Shown here: positions 51,816 through 61,596 of the stretch, one piece after another
Position numbering within the stretch: the first letter of the stretch is position 1
Layout of the letters: each line of letters opens with the position of its first letter
Source: JAQBXX01 sp947085325
GTDB taxonomy: Bacteria; Pseudomonadota; Gammaproteobacteria; SURF-13
Assembly (NCBI GenBank): GCA_947085325.1
Contig: CAMTVY010000010.1
Location: 1-64,000 of the forward strand
Length of the DNA: 64,000 bases
Direction: 5' to 3'
Translations under genes and position numbers: made by a program
The notes under the pieces: model-generated
What the model saw: only the letters and a program-made list of their open reading frames with translations
The model's database searches: none
What the model was told of the DNA's origin: nothing

Positions 51816-52675
51816 GGCGCGGCCCCGGGGTGATTATTCAGCAGCTCTTCCGCGTAATCCGCCGCCGGGTAGTGGAACGGCACCGGGCCGTCCGCCAAAC
51901 CCTGCATAAACTGCCGCACCCAGGGCGAGTCTGAGTGCGCGAGTTCCTCGGGCGTACCGTGGCCGATCACCTTGCCGCCGGAGAGCACATAGATGTAATC
52001 GGCGATGGTGGCGGTTTCATGCACGTCATGCGAGACGATGATGCTGGTGAGCCCAAGCGCTTCGTTGAGCGCATGGATCAGTTGCACGATGGTGCCGAGC
52101 GAGATCGGGTCCTGCCCGGTGAACGGCTCGTCGTACATGATCATCATCGGGTCGAGCGCGATGGCGCGTGCCAGCGCCACACGCCGCGCCATGCCGCCGG
52201 AGAGTTCGCTCGTCATCAGGTGCCGTGCGCCGCGCAGGCCGACCTGGTGCAGCTTCATCAACACCAGATCGCGGATCAGGGTTTCGGGCAGGCGCGTATG
52301 CTCGCGCAGCGGAAAGGCCACATTGTCGAATACATCGAGATCGGTGAGCAGGGCACCGCTCTGAAACAGCATGCCCATGCGCTTGCGCAATTGATATAGC
52401 GCGCCGCGCCCGAGCTGTGGCACCGACTGGCCGTCCACCGCGATGCTGCCCGCGAGCGGACGCAACTGGCCGCCAATCAGGCGTAGCAAGGTGGTCTTGC
52501 CGGTGCCGGAGGGCCCCATGATGGCGGTCACCTTGCCGCGCGGGATGTCGATGTCCACGCCGTCGAAGATCATGCGTTCGCCGCGCGCAAAGCGCAGGCC
52601 GCGGATCTTCACCAGGGGCTCGTGATCAGTGGTATCGGGGGTGTCTGGCATGGGCCGGTGGCGGCAGGGGGTCAT
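51812..52675 (-). CDS. mlaF: Phospholipid ABC transporter ATPase MlaF
   Basis: 287 residues (or 279 from ATG 52651). Walker A GPSGTGKTTLL, signature LSGGMARR, Walker B MIMYDEPFTG, H-loop VSHDVHET. First gene of mlaFEDCB. Divergent from the DUF1499 gene. Confidence 0.95.
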   Translation of the reverse strand: MTPCRHRPMPDTPDTTDHEPLVKIRGLRFARGERMIFDGVDIDIPRGKVTAIMGPSGTGKTTLLRLIGGQLRPLAGSIAVDGQSVPQLGRGALYQLRKRMGMLFQSGALLTDLDVFDNVAFPLREHTRLPETLIRDLVLMKLHQVGLRGARHLMTSELSGGMARRVALARAIALDPMMIMYDEPFTGQDPISLGTIVQLIHALNEALGLTSIIVSHDVHETATIADYIYVLSGGKVIGHGTPEELAHSDSPWVRQFMQGLADGPVPFHYPAADYAEELLNNHPGAAP

Positions 52676-52787
52676 GTATTACCAACAGCATCTAAGTATC
52701 CGGAACGGGCCTGTGGAAGTCAACTTGGGCTGAGGCCGGATGCCTGGGCGCTCGACGGGTACAGGTGGCGCGGATACACTGGCTGGC

Positions 52788-53546
52788 ATGCATTCCAATG
52801 CCAAGCCGGAAACGCAGCGCCTGTCGAGCGGGGTAACGTTTGCCCTGGTGTTCGCGCTGGGCGCCGCCTTGGGTGTAGTCGGCGCCGGGTTGGGCGTGCG
52901 CTGGGGCTGGTGGACGTTTGGTGCCGGTTTTTCGATACTGAAATACGCGGCGGCAGGAGCCTTGATCTCAGTGCCGCTGTCGCTGCTGGGGTTGTGGTTC
53001 GTGGCGCAGCGTGGTCTGCGCGGGCGGGGCTGGGCGGCGGTAGCGCTGGCGACCGGTCTGGCCGGGGTGTGGGTGCCGCTGCATACGCTCTACAGCGCCC
53101 GCGGTCTGCCCATGATTCATGACATCAGCACCGATCTGGGCGATCCGCCAGCGTTCGTGGCCGTGCTGCCGCTACGCGCCGGGGCCTCGAATTCCGCAGA
53201 CTACGGCGGTGCAACAGTCGCCGCACAACAAAAGAAGTTTTATCCGGATATCAGGCCGCTGACACTGGCAGCGCCGCCGGCGCGGGTGTTTCCGCTGGCG
53301 CTGGCCGCAGCGCAGGCGATGGGGTGGGAGATTGTTGAGGCCAACGAAGCTGCAGGCCGCATTGAGGCAACGGCCACCACCTTCTGGTTCGGTTTCAAGG
53401 ACGATGTGGTGGTGCGTCTCACCCCGGCAGGGGCAGGCAGCCGTATCGATGTGCGCTCCCTCTCACGCCTGGGCGTGAGTGATCTGGGGGCCAACGCACA
53501 ACGGATACGGGACTATCTGGAAAAGCTGGGGAACAGCGGTGTTTAA
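52788..53546 (+). CDS. DUF1499 membrane protein
   Basis: 252 residues from ATG 52788. Three N-terminal membrane helices (FALVFALGAALGVVGAGLGV; AAAGALISVPLSLLGLWFV; WAAVALATGLAGVWVPL), then a DUF1499 domain (MIHDISTDLGDPPAFVAVLPLR ... VVRLTPAGAGSRIDVRSLSRLGVSDLGANAQRIRDYL). Function unknown. The end overlaps the rpsT stop by 4 nt (convergent). Confidence 0.85.
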   Translation: MHSNAKPETQRLSSGVTFALVFALGAALGVVGAGLGVRWGWWTFGAGFSILKYAAAGALISVPLSLLGLWFVAQRGLRGRGWAAVALATGLAGVWVPLHTLYSARGLPMIHDISTDLGDPPAFVAVLPLRAGASNSADYGGATVAAQQKKFYPDIRPLTLAAPPARVFPLALAAAQAMGWEIVEANEAAGRIEATATTFWFGFKDDVVVRLTPAGAGSRIDVRSLSRLGVSDLGANAQRIRDYLEKLGNSGV

Positions 53547-53803
53547 AGCGCGTGCAACCGGGTGTTCAGACGGCTCTTGTGGCGTGCGGCCTTGTTCTTG
53601 TGGATGAGGCCTTTGCGGGCCGTGGTGTCCAGTTCGGAAACCGCAGCTTTGTAGGCTGTGCTGCCGCGTGCCTTGTCGCCGGAGGCAATCGCCTGAACAG
53701 CTTTTTTGACACTGGTGCGCAGCGACGAGCGCTGGTCGACGTTGAGCTGGCGGTGCTTTTCCGCCTGACGCACGCGCTTTTTGGCTTGTAAGGTGTTGGC
53801 CAA
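53543..53803 (-). CDS. rpsT: 30S ribosomal protein S20
   Basis: 86 residues, start TTG at 53803 preceded by AGGAG 7 nt upstream, giving LANTLQAKKRVRQ. The upstream open frame is not S20-like. The TTG start is known for E. coli rpsT, where it has a role in autogenous control, so it is probably genuine. Ends ...KSRLNTRLHAL. Confidence 0.96.
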   Translation of the reverse strand: MANTLQAKKRVRQAEKHRQLNVDQRSSLRTSVKKAVQAIASGDKARGSTAYKAAVSELDTTARKGLIHKNKAARHKSRLNTRLHAL

Positions 53804-53941
53804 GGTATATCTCCTGAATTCTGAACGCAGTATTATCCGAATTTGCAGCGTGCGCGTCAATGTGCGATTGGCGCTGAGGCCCTGTTTTCTGCGATAATTC
53901 GACCACTTAACGGTTATCAAAAACCCGGTCAGGGCATTGCG

Positions 53942-55510
53942 CTGAGCAAGAATCTACTCAAATCCACCGCCACTGTGGGCGCCGTCACCCTGATATCGCG
54001 CGTTCTGGGGTTTGTGCGCGACATGGTGATCGCCCGCCTGTTTGGCGCCGGCAGCGGCGCCGACGCCTTTTTCGTGGCGTTCCGCATCCCCAATTTCTGG
54101 CGCCGGTTGTTTGCCGAGGGCTCGTTTTCACAGGCCTTTGTGCCCATCCTCACGGAATACAAAACCCAGCGCAGTCACGCAGAGGTGCAAGAACTGGCCG
54201 ACCGTGTCACCGGCACGCTGGGCGTGGTGCTGTTTGGCATGACGCTCATCGGTGTGGTGGCGTCACCGCTGGTGGTCATGCTGTTCGCCCCCGGCTTTCT
54301 CGACGAGCCGGATCGCTACGGTATGACGGTTGAGATGCTGCGTATCACCTTCCCCTATCTCCTGTTTGTGTCGCTGGCGGCGCTGGCGAGCGGTGTGCTG
54401 AACACCTACGGGCGCTTCGGCGTGCCCGCGTTCACGCCGGTGTTTCTCAATATCGCCATGATAGTGGCGGCGATCTGGCTCGCGCCGCATCTGGAAAATC
54501 CGATCACGGCGCTGGCCTGGGGCGTGTTTTTCGGCGGCCTGATTCAACTCGCGTTCCAGTTGCCGTTTCTGAAAAAGATACACCTGCTGCCGCGCCCGCG
54601 CTGGGGCTGGAAGGACAGCGGCGTGCGGCGCATCGTGAAGCTCATGATCCCGGCGCTGTTCGGCGTATCGGTGACCCAGATCAACCTGCTGGTTGACACC
54701 CTGATTGCTTCGTTTCTGGTGGCAGGCAGCGTGTCGTGGCTGTATTACTCAGACCGCCTGGTGGAGTTTCCGCTCGGCGTGTTCGGCATCGCGCTCGCCA
54801 CGGTCATCCTGCCGGCGCTGTCGCAGAAGTACACCGAGGCCGCGTCGGCGGAGTTCTCGCGCACGCTGGACTGGGCGCTGCGCTGGGTGGTGCTGATAGG
54901 CACGCCTGCGACTGTCGGGCTGCTGCTGCTTGCAGGCCCGCTGCTGATTACCCTGTTTCAGTACGGCGAGTTCAGCGCGCACGACGCGGAAATGTCCACA
55001 CGCAGTCTGATGGCCTTCAGTGTCGGCCTCACGGCGTACATCTCCATCAAGGTGCTGGCGCCCGCGTTTTATGCGCGCCAGGACACGAGCACGCCGGTGC
55101 GCATCGGCATTATTGCCATGCTCTCCAACATAGTGCTGAACGCGGTGCTGGTGTTTCCGCTCCAGCACGCGGGGCTTGCGCTTGCCACCGCTTTGGCGGC
55201 GTTTATCAATGCGGGTCTGTTGTATCGCGCGCTACGCCGGCAAAGCGTTTACCAGCCCCAACCCGGTTGGGTTAAGTTCTCTGTGCGCGTGCTGGCGGCG
55301 AATGTGGTGATGGCGCTGCTGCTGTGGTTTGGCGCGGGTGCGGTGCAAGACTGGCTGGCGTGGCCGGCGCTGACGCGGGCGGCGCATCTGGCGCTGCTGG
55401 TCGGCGCGGGTGCATTGGCGTATCTGGTGTCGCTGTATCTTGCCGGTGTGAAGCTAAAGGAATTTTTCAAGCCCGCTGTGGAACAGCTTGAGCACGGGAA
55501 GGCCAGCTGA
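53942..55510 (+). CDS. murJ: Lipid II flippase MurJ
   Basis: About 522 residues and 14 membrane helices. Conserved start region SKNLLKSTATVGAVTLISRVLGFVRDMVIARLFGAG, and NFWRRLFAEGSFSQAFVPIL. There is no ATG, GTG or TTG near the expected start in this frame. A CTG at 53942 with AGGG 7 nt upstream is the best candidate; the nearest TTG is far upstream at 53843. Exports lipid II for peptidoglycan synthesis. Ends one base into ribF. Confidence 0.93.
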   Translation: MSKNLLKSTATVGAVTLISRVLGFVRDMVIARLFGAGSGADAFFVAFRIPNFWRRLFAEGSFSQAFVPILTEYKTQRSHAEVQELADRVTGTLGVVLFGMTLIGVVASPLVVMLFAPGFLDEPDRYGMTVEMLRITFPYLLFVSLAALASGVLNTYGRFGVPAFTPVFLNIAMIVAAIWLAPHLENPITALAWGVFFGGLIQLAFQLPFLKKIHLLPRPRWGWKDSGVRRIVKLMIPALFGVSVTQINLLVDTLIASFLVAGSVSWLYYSDRLVEFPLGVFGIALATVILPALSQKYTEAASAEFSRTLDWALRWVVLIGTPATVGLLLLAGPLLITLFQYGEFSAHDAEMSTRSLMAFSVGLTAYISIKVLAPAFYARQDTSTPVRIGIIAMLSNIVLNAVLVFPLQHAGLALATALAAFINAGLLYRALRRQSVYQPQPGWVKFSVRVLAANVVMALLLWFGAGAVQDWLAWPALTRAAHLALLVGAGALAYLVSLYLAGVKLKEFFKPAVEQLEHGKAS

Positions 55511-56445
55511 TGGAGATTGTGCGCGGCCTGTACAATTTGCGCGCCGGTCACCGGGGCTGTGTGGCGACCATCGGCAATTTCGACGGTGTGCACCTGGGGC
55601 ATCAGGCAGTGCTGGGGCAGCTGGCGGAGAAGGGCGCCGAGCTGCACCTGCCTACGGTAGTGGTGACCTTTGAGCCGCAGCCACGGGAGTATTTTTCTCC
55701 ACAAGCACCTCCCCGGCTGACGCGCTTCCGCGAAAAGATGCAGGCACTGCGCCGGTTTTCGGTCGACCGCGTGGTCTGCCTGCGCTTCAATAAACAGCTC
55801 GCAGACATGGCGGCGCAGGATTTCATCAAGACGCTGCTGGTCGATGGCCTCGGTGTGCGTTATCTGGTGGTGGGTGACGACTTCCGCTTCGGGCATCAGC
55901 GGCGCGGCGATTTCGCCCTGCTGCAGGCGGCGGGCAGGCGGCACGGCTTCGAAGTTGTTAATATGCATAGCTTCAGCGTCGCCAACGTGCGCGTGAGCAG
56001 CACGCGCGTGCGCGAGGCGCTGGCGCAAGGCAATTTTGCGGCGGCGGAACAGTTGCTGGGGCGGCCTTACCGCATGTCGGGCCGGGTCGCGCACGGCGAC
56101 AAGCGCGGGCGCGAGATGGGTTTCCCTACCGCCAACATCCACCTGCACCGCCAGGCTGCGCCGTTGCAGGGCGTGTTTGCGGTGGAAATGTTCGGCATCC
56201 ACGGCGAGCCGGTGGCGGGCGCGGCCAATGTGGGCACGCGGCCCACGGTCGGTGGCACACGTTGCCTGCTGGAAGTGCATCTGCTGGACTTTAATGAAGA
56301 CATCTACGGCTGCCATGTGCAGGTGGAGTTTCTGCACAAGCTGCGTGATGAGGTGCGCTATGATTCGCTGGATGAATTGAAAAGCGCGATAGCCAGGGAT
56401 TGCGAACAGGCGCGTGAATTTTTTCGGAATGATTGCTCACGTTAG
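55510..56445 (+). CDS. ribF: Bifunctional riboflavin kinase/FAD synthetase RibF
   Basis: 311 residues. N-terminal nucleotidyltransferase (TIGNFDGVHLGHQAVLGQLA; RVSSTRVREALAQG) and C-terminal kinase (GRVAHGDKRGREMGFPTANIHL; LDFNEDIYGCHVQVEFLHKLRDE). Makes FMN and FAD. ATG overlaps murJ stop (TGATG). Confidence 0.97.
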   Translation: MEIVRGLYNLRAGHRGCVATIGNFDGVHLGHQAVLGQLAEKGAELHLPTVVVTFEPQPREYFSPQAPPRLTRFREKMQALRRFSVDRVVCLRFNKQLADMAAQDFIKTLLVDGLGVRYLVVGDDFRFGHQRRGDFALLQAAGRRHGFEVVNMHSFSVANVRVSSTRVREALAQGNFAAAEQLLGRPYRMSGRVAHGDKRGREMGFPTANIHLHRQAAPLQGVFAVEMFGIHGEPVAGAANVGTRPTVGGTRCLLEVHLLDFNEDIYGCHVQVEFLHKLRDEVRYDSLDELKSAIARDCEQAREFFRNDCSR

Positions 56446-56458
56446 CATGAAAAATCTG

Positions 56459-56519
56459 AACGCAAAGACGCCAAGACGCAAAGATTTGGATTTTCCTGGC
56501 GTCTTGGCGACTTTGCGTT
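56459..56519. repeat. Hairpin repeat family B copy 2 (CGCAAAGA units)
   Basis: The left arm at 56459-56479 has tandem CGCAAAGA-CGCCAAGA units. The right arm at 56499-56519 is complementary over 20 of 21 positions, with a loop of 19 nt. It lies between ribF and ileS. Same units as copy 1 at 9721. Confidence 0.78.
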
Positions 56520-56550
56520 GAGTCTTTAAGATTTAGATAAGGGGCTGGTA

Positions 56551-59388
56551 GTGACCGATTACAAAAACACACTGAATTTGCCGCAGACGGACTTCCCCAT
56601 GAAGGCCAGTCTCGCTACGCACGAGCCGAAAATCCTGCAACGCTGGCAGGAGATGAATCTCTACGCAAAGCTGCGCGCGCAGGGCAAGGGCCTCAAAAAG
56701 TTCGTGCTGCACGATGGGCCGCCGTATGCCAACGGCGACATTCACATCGGCCACGCGGTAAACAAAATCCTCAAGGACATCATCGTCAAGAGCAAGACCC
56801 TGAGCGGTTTCGATGCGCCCTATGTGCCGGGTTGGGATTGCCACGGCCTGCCCATCGAGCTGATGGTGGAAAAGAAAATCGGCAAGGCGGGGGTCAAGGT
56901 CGATGCCGCCACCTTCCGCACTGCGTGCCGCGAATACGCTGCCAGGCAGGTCGACAGCCAGAGCGCGGATTTCCAGCGCCTGGGCGTGATCGGCGACTGG
57001 GCGCATCCCTATCTCACCATGGATTACGCATTCGAGGCCGGTATCATCCGCAGCCTCGCGCGCATCATACAAAACGGCCATGTGCACAAGGGCTACAAGC
57101 CGGTGCACTGGTGCGTGGATTGCGCCTCGGCGCTGGCCGAAGCGGAGGTGGAGTACGAAGACAAGACCTCGCCTGCGATTGATGTGCGCTTCGCCGTACT
57201 CGACGAAGAAGCCTTGCTCGCGCGTTGTCAGCATGTGCCTGAACAGGAAGGCAGCGGCCCCCTGAGCGTGGTGATCTGGACCACCACGCCGTGGACACTG
57301 CCCGCGAACCAGGCGGTTGCGCTCAACCCGGAAATGGATTACGTCGTGGCGCAATGCGTGAGCGATCACGGCACCGAGCGGTTGCTGCTGGCCGAGAAAT
57401 TACTGAAGGATGCGATGGGGCGCTATGGCATCAGCGAGTATCGCGTCATCGCCTATTGTCGCGGCAGTGATCTTGATGGCCTCAAATTGCAGCACCCGTT
57501 TTACGCGCGTGAAGTGCCCATTATTCTCGGTGTGCACGTCACCGCCGAGGCCGGCACCGGCGCCGTGCATACCGCGCCGGGGCACGGCCAGGACGATTAT
57601 GTGATCGGCATGCACTACCGCCTGCCGGTGGACAACCCGGTGGGCGCCGACGGCAAATTCCTGCCCGGTACGGAATTGTTCGCAGGCCTGCACGTGGTGA
57701 ATGCCAACAGCGAAGTCATCGAAGTGCTCAAGACGCGCGGCGCGCTGCTGCATGCCGAGGCGCTGCGTCACAGTTTTCCGCACTGCTGGCGGCATCACAC
57801 GCCGCTGATCTTCCGCGCCACGCCGCAGTGGTTCATCAGCATGGAGCAGAAATCACTGCGCAGCGCGGCGCTGCACGCCATCGAGCAGACCCGCTGGATA
57901 CCGGAGTGGGGCAAGGCGCGCATCATCGGCATGGTGGCGGGCCGCCCCGACTGGTGCATTTCGCGCCAGCGCACATGGGGCGTGCCGATCGCGCTGTTTG
58001 TGCACAAGGAGAGCGGCGCGCTGCACCCCGACACCCCGGCGCTGATCGAGCAGGTGGCGCAGCGGGTGGAAAAAGGCGGCATCGATGCCTGGTTTGGTCT
58101 CGCCCCCGCCGAATTGCTGGGCGCGGAGGCGGCGCAGTATGACAAGGTGACCGACACGCTGGACGTGTGGTTTGACTCCGGCGTCACCCACGCCTGCGTG
58201 TTGGAGCAGCGCGGAGAGTTGAACGGCGTGCCCGCCGACCTGTATCTCGAAGGCTCCGACCAGCACCGCGGCTGGTTCCAGTCGTCGCTGCTGACCTCGG
58301 TCGCCATGCGCGGCGCGGCGCCCTACAAGGCCGTGCTCACGCACGGCTTCACCGTGGACGCCAAGGGCGAAAAGATGTCCAAGTCCAAGGGCAACGTGGT
58401 CGCGCCGCAGAAAGTGATGAGCAACCTGGGCGCCGACATCCTGCGCCTGTGGGTGGCTTCCACCGACTATCGCGGCGAGATGAACGTGTCGGATGAAATC
58501 CTGAAACGTGCCGCCGATGCCTACCGCCGCCTGCGCAACACGGCGCGCTTCATGCTGGCCAATTTAAGCGACTTCGATCCGGCCAGGGATCAGGTCGCGC
58601 CCAGTGACATGCTGGCGCTCGACCGCTGGGCGGTGGATCGTGCGTTTCATCTGCAAAAGACAGTGATCACTGCCTACGATGAATATGAATTCCATGTCAT
58701 CTTCCAGCGCCTGCACAATTTCTGCGCGGTGGACATGGGCGGGTTTTATCTGGACATCATCAAGGATCGCCAGTACACCACGCAGCAAAACAGTACCGCG
58801 CGCCGTTCCGCCCAGACCGCGATTTACCACATCGTCGAGGCACTGGTGCGATGGTTTGCGCCCATCATGAGTTTTACGGCAGAGGAGATTTGGCATTACC
58901 TCCCCGGCGCGCGCAAGGAATCGGTATTGCCATCGGTGTTGATGGCGACCTGGTATGAGGGCCTGTTCCCGCTCGATGCCTCGTCGCTTGATGCGGCGGC
59001 CTGGGCCAAGGTCATCGCCGTGCGTGAAGCCGTGAGCAAGGAAATGGAAAAACTGCGGGCGTCGAATGCCATCGGCTCCTCGCTCGATGCCGAGGTCGAT
59101 ATTTACTGTGACGAGGCGTGGCGCACGCCACTCGCTGCGCTGCACGATGAAGTGCGCTTCGTACTCATTACTTCAAGCGTGCGGGTGCACGGTGCGGATG
59201 AAAAACCCGCCAACGCGCAGGAAGGCGCAAAAGGCCTGTGGCTCAAGGTGCAGCCCTCCGCGCATGATAAATGCATCCGTTGCTGGCACCATCGCAAGGA
59301 CGTCGGCCTCAGCAGTGATCATCCGCAGATTTGCGCGCGCTGCGTCGAGAACGTCATGGGCAAGGGTGAGGTGAGGCGTTATGCTTAA
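56551..59388 (+). CDS. ileS: Isoleucyl-tRNA synthetase
   Basis: 945 residues, GTG start. HIGH motif in PPYANGDIHIGHAVNKIL, KMSKSKGN, editing domain TTTPWTLPANQAVALN, and C-terminal zinc finger CIRCWHHRKDVG...CARCVEN. Length and motifs normal for the bacterial eubacterial-type enzyme. Overlaps lspA by 8 nt. Confidence 0.98.
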   Translation: MTDYKNTLNLPQTDFPMKASLATHEPKILQRWQEMNLYAKLRAQGKGLKKFVLHDGPPYANGDIHIGHAVNKILKDIIVKSKTLSGFDAPYVPGWDCHGLPIELMVEKKIGKAGVKVDAATFRTACREYAARQVDSQSADFQRLGVIGDWAHPYLTMDYAFEAGIIRSLARIIQNGHVHKGYKPVHWCVDCASALAEAEVEYEDKTSPAIDVRFAVLDEEALLARCQHVPEQEGSGPLSVVIWTTTPWTLPANQAVALNPEMDYVVAQCVSDHGTERLLLAEKLLKDAMGRYGISEYRVIAYCRGSDLDGLKLQHPFYAREVPIILGVHVTAEAGTGAVHTAPGHGQDDYVIGMHYRLPVDNPVGADGKFLPGTELFAGLHVVNANSEVIEVLKTRGALLHAEALRHSFPHCWRHHTPLIFRATPQWFISMEQKSLRSAALHAIEQTRWIPEWGKARIIGMVAGRPDWCISRQRTWGVPIALFVHKESGALHPDTPALIEQVAQRVEKGGIDAWFGLAPAELLGAEAAQYDKVTDTLDVWFDSGVTHACVLEQRGELNGVPADLYLEGSDQHRGWFQSSLLTSVAMRGAAPYKAVLTHGFTVDAKGEKMSKSKGNVVAPQKVMSNLGADILRLWVASTDYRGEMNVSDEILKRAADAYRRLRNTARFMLANLSDFDPARDQVAPSDMLALDRWAVDRAFHLQKTVITAYDEYEFHVIFQRLHNFCAVDMGGFYLDIIKDRQYTTQQNSTARRSAQTAIYHIVEALVRWFAPIMSFTAEEIWHYLPGARKESVLPSVLMATWYEGLFPLDASSLDAAAWAKVIAVREAVSKEMEKLRASNAIGSSLDAEVDIYCDEAWRTPLAALHDEVRFVLITSSVRVHGADEKPANAQEGAKGLWLKVQPSAHDKCIRCWHHRKDVGLSSDHPQICARCVENVMGKGEVRRYA

Positions 59389-59848
59389 ATGGCTCTGGCT
59401 TTCGCTGCTGGTGATTGTTCTAGACCAGTTGAGCAAATACTTCGTCAGCAACTGGCTGCAATTGTATGAGTCGGTCGCCGTGCTGCCGTTTTTCAACTTT
59501 ACGCTGCTGCACAACCCCGGCGCGGCGTTCAGTTTCCTGGCCGACGCGGGCGGCTGGCAGCGCTGGTTTTTCACCGCCATCGCGCTGATCGTGAGCGTCG
59601 TCATTGTCGCGTGGCTGCGACGGCTGCCCGCAGCAGAAAAATGGCAGGCGGCGGCCTTGGCGCTGATACTCGGCGGCGCGCTGGGCAACGTGATAGACCG
59701 TATGCGCCTCGGCTACGTGGTGGACTTTCTCGATGTTTATTACCGGCAATGGCACTGGCCACCGTTCAATATCGCGGATTCCGCCATCACCGTAGGCGTG
59801 GTGATATTGCTGTGGGTGACGTTTAGGGGAAACAAGCAAGCTGCGTAG
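59381..59848 (+). CDS. lspA: Lipoprotein signal peptidase LspA
   Basis: 155 residues with four membrane helices. Catalytic aspartates in GGALGNVIDRMRLGYVVDFLDVYY and FNIADSAITVGV. Matures the lipoproteins encoded here (LpoA, DolP, M48 protease, nuclease). Coupled to ileS. Confidence 0.97.
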   Translation: MLKWLWLSLLVIVLDQLSKYFVSNWLQLYESVAVLPFFNFTLLHNPGAAFSFLADAGGWQRWFFTAIALIVSVVIVAWLRRLPAAEKWQAAALALILGGALGNVIDRMRLGYVVDFLDVYYRQWHWPPFNIADSAITVGVVILLWVTFRGNKQAA

Positions 59849-59957
59849 TTTTATCAGGCGCGCAGCGCGCGCTACGCCAAACCTCTAGTCGGATATGGTG
59901 CATCATGAGACGTCAATTGGAGTGACTACTGTTGGCTAGATGTGTTTTGGAAATGCT

Positions 59958-60335
59958 ATGAGCGAGAGCTATGACTACGGAAAGAGGGCCGACGAGATGG
60001 CAGACGCTATGCGCCGTTATCTGGTGGGCATTAATGCTGGCGGTATAGTTGTCGTACTAACTTTTGCTGCGAGCGCTATGGAGAAGGGTGTTCATCCTAA
60101 CTGGATAATGCTGCCCGTATTGTTGTTTGTTATCGGCCTCGGCATATCTGGCGGTAGTCTTTTGTTAGCGAAACATAAAGCATTGAAACGAAAGCAAGCG
60201 GCTGAAAAAGGTGAAACCATTCCAGAATACAAAGCTTGGTGGCAAAGAAACTTTGTATATGAGTTTCTTGCACTCGTAATTTTTTTCGCTGCTGTTGGCG
60301 TTTGTCTATACCGCCTTAATTGCTTGCAGTTTTAG
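59958..60335 (+). CDS. Small unknown membrane protein
   Basis: 125 residues from ATG 59958 with GGA upstream; an ATG at 59940 is possible. Three hydrophobic segments (GINAGGIVVVLTFAAS; IMLPVLLFVIGLGISGGSLLLA; FVYEFLALVIFFAAVGVCLY) with a basic loop KHKALKRKQAAEKGE. I do not recognise a family. AT-richer than neighbours, lying where fkpB-ispH follow lspA in other bacteria. It may be acquired. Confidence 0.55.
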   Translation: MSESYDYGKRADEMADAMRRYLVGINAGGIVVVLTFAASAMEKGVHPNWIMLPVLLFVIGLGISGGSLLLAKHKALKRKQAAEKGETIPEYKAWWQRNFVYEFLALVIFFAAVGVCLYRLNCLQF

Positions 60336-60398
60336 TGCCCGACCACTGAGCAAAGTGTAGTATCTGTCGCTCGGCCTGACAGCCTGGGCCGACCTGCT

Positions 60399-61487
60399 GT
60401 GTCGTTAACCGCCCTGCGGGTTCTGAAATATCTGGTACCTGACATATTGCGCCATCTAAATTTACCTATTGGGCTCAGTCTGCTGCTGTCGCTCGCATGG
60501 ATGACGATTGCGCCGTGGGCGATGGCTGCGCCGGAAGCAGAGGCGGAAACGCTGCTGGTGAAGCGTCCGGGGCAGGAGCTGCAGTTGTTTATCGAAAACG
60601 ACATGCTGGCCGGCACCGACCGTTATTACACTAATGGTTTCAAGCTGGGTTTTGGCGTGCCGCTCAAAACATTGCAGAGGTTGTTCGAAGGGCCGGCGAC
60701 GTCGACGCTTAATCTGCTCTCCAATGCGGACGGGCAACATCACTTCGGACTGTTCCTCGGCCAGAACATATATACCCCGCGCGACATCACGCTGCGCGAG
60801 GCGCAACCCAATGACCGGCCGTGGGCGGCATGGCTGTATCTCGGCGGGGTGGCGCAACGCAGGCAAGGCACCTGGCTCGACACCGTGGAAATCGACATTG
60901 GCATGATTGGCCCGGCGGCGCTGGGTGAGCAGGTGCAGAGTCAATGGCATAGCCTGGTGGGCGTGCCACAGCCGCTGGGTTGGGACAACCAACTGCCCAA
61001 TGAGCCTGCGTTTCTGGTGTCGTATGTGCACAAGCGCCGCTTCGGCAATGCGACCTTTGACGTCGTGCCGCACATCGGCGCCACGGTGGGCACAGTAATG
61101 ACGCTGGCGCGTGCAGGCGGCACGCTGCGCATAGGACACAATATGGCGGGGTTTGGCCCGGACACCATCGAGCCGGGTGGGAGCATGCTGCAAAACACGC
61201 GCCGGGAGTACGAGCAGGGAGAGCGCGCGGACAGTGAGTGGTATGGCTTCATCGGCGCCGATGTGCGCTATGTGGCGCACAATGTGTTTCTCGACGGTAC
61301 CCTATTCCGCGACAGCCCCGGCGTGGATCGCCACAACATGGTGGGTGATCTCAGGCTGGGGTTGTCGCTGCGCTACAAGGAGTTCCGTATTTCGTATACC
61401 CGCATCTGGCGTAGCGAAGAATTCGCCACTTCCGTGGGCGGCGGCACGCAGGCTTTCGATTCGCTCAATCTCGGGCTGGAGTTTTAG
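60399..61487 (+). CDS. LpxR-family outer-membrane lipid A deacylase
   Basis: Beta-barrel protein of about 362 residues with signal sequence. GTG at 60399 is the proposed start; the exact one is uncertain. Family motifs: QLFIENDMLAGTDRYYTNGFKLGF (catalytic Asn-Asp), QSQWHSLVGVPQPLGWDNQLPNEP (His), and a C-terminal aromatic residue (LGLEF). LpxR removes the 3'-acyloxyacyl chain of lipid A. Chemotype here is not known. Confidence 0.8.
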   Translation: MSLTALRVLKYLVPDILRHLNLPIGLSLLLSLAWMTIAPWAMAAPEAEAETLLVKRPGQELQLFIENDMLAGTDRYYTNGFKLGFGVPLKTLQRLFEGPATSTLNLLSNADGQHHFGLFLGQNIYTPRDITLREAQPNDRPWAAWLYLGGVAQRRQGTWLDTVEIDIGMIGPAALGEQVQSQWHSLVGVPQPLGWDNQLPNEPAFLVSYVHKRRFGNATFDVVPHIGATVGTVMTLARAGGTLRIGHNMAGFGPDTIEPGGSMLQNTRREYEQGERADSEWYGFIGADVRYVAHNVFLDGTLFRDSPGVDRHNMVGDLRLGLSLRYKEFRISYTRIWRSEEFATSVGGGTQAFDSLNLGLEF

Positions 61488-61596
61488 CGCGGCAAACGTC
61501 TCCACTCATGCGCCGCGTTGTTTCAGGGCGGCGGCACGCGTGTCGTGCCGGACGGGGCTTTGCAAAGCCTATCCCAGCCTGTAATCTAGCGTTGTC

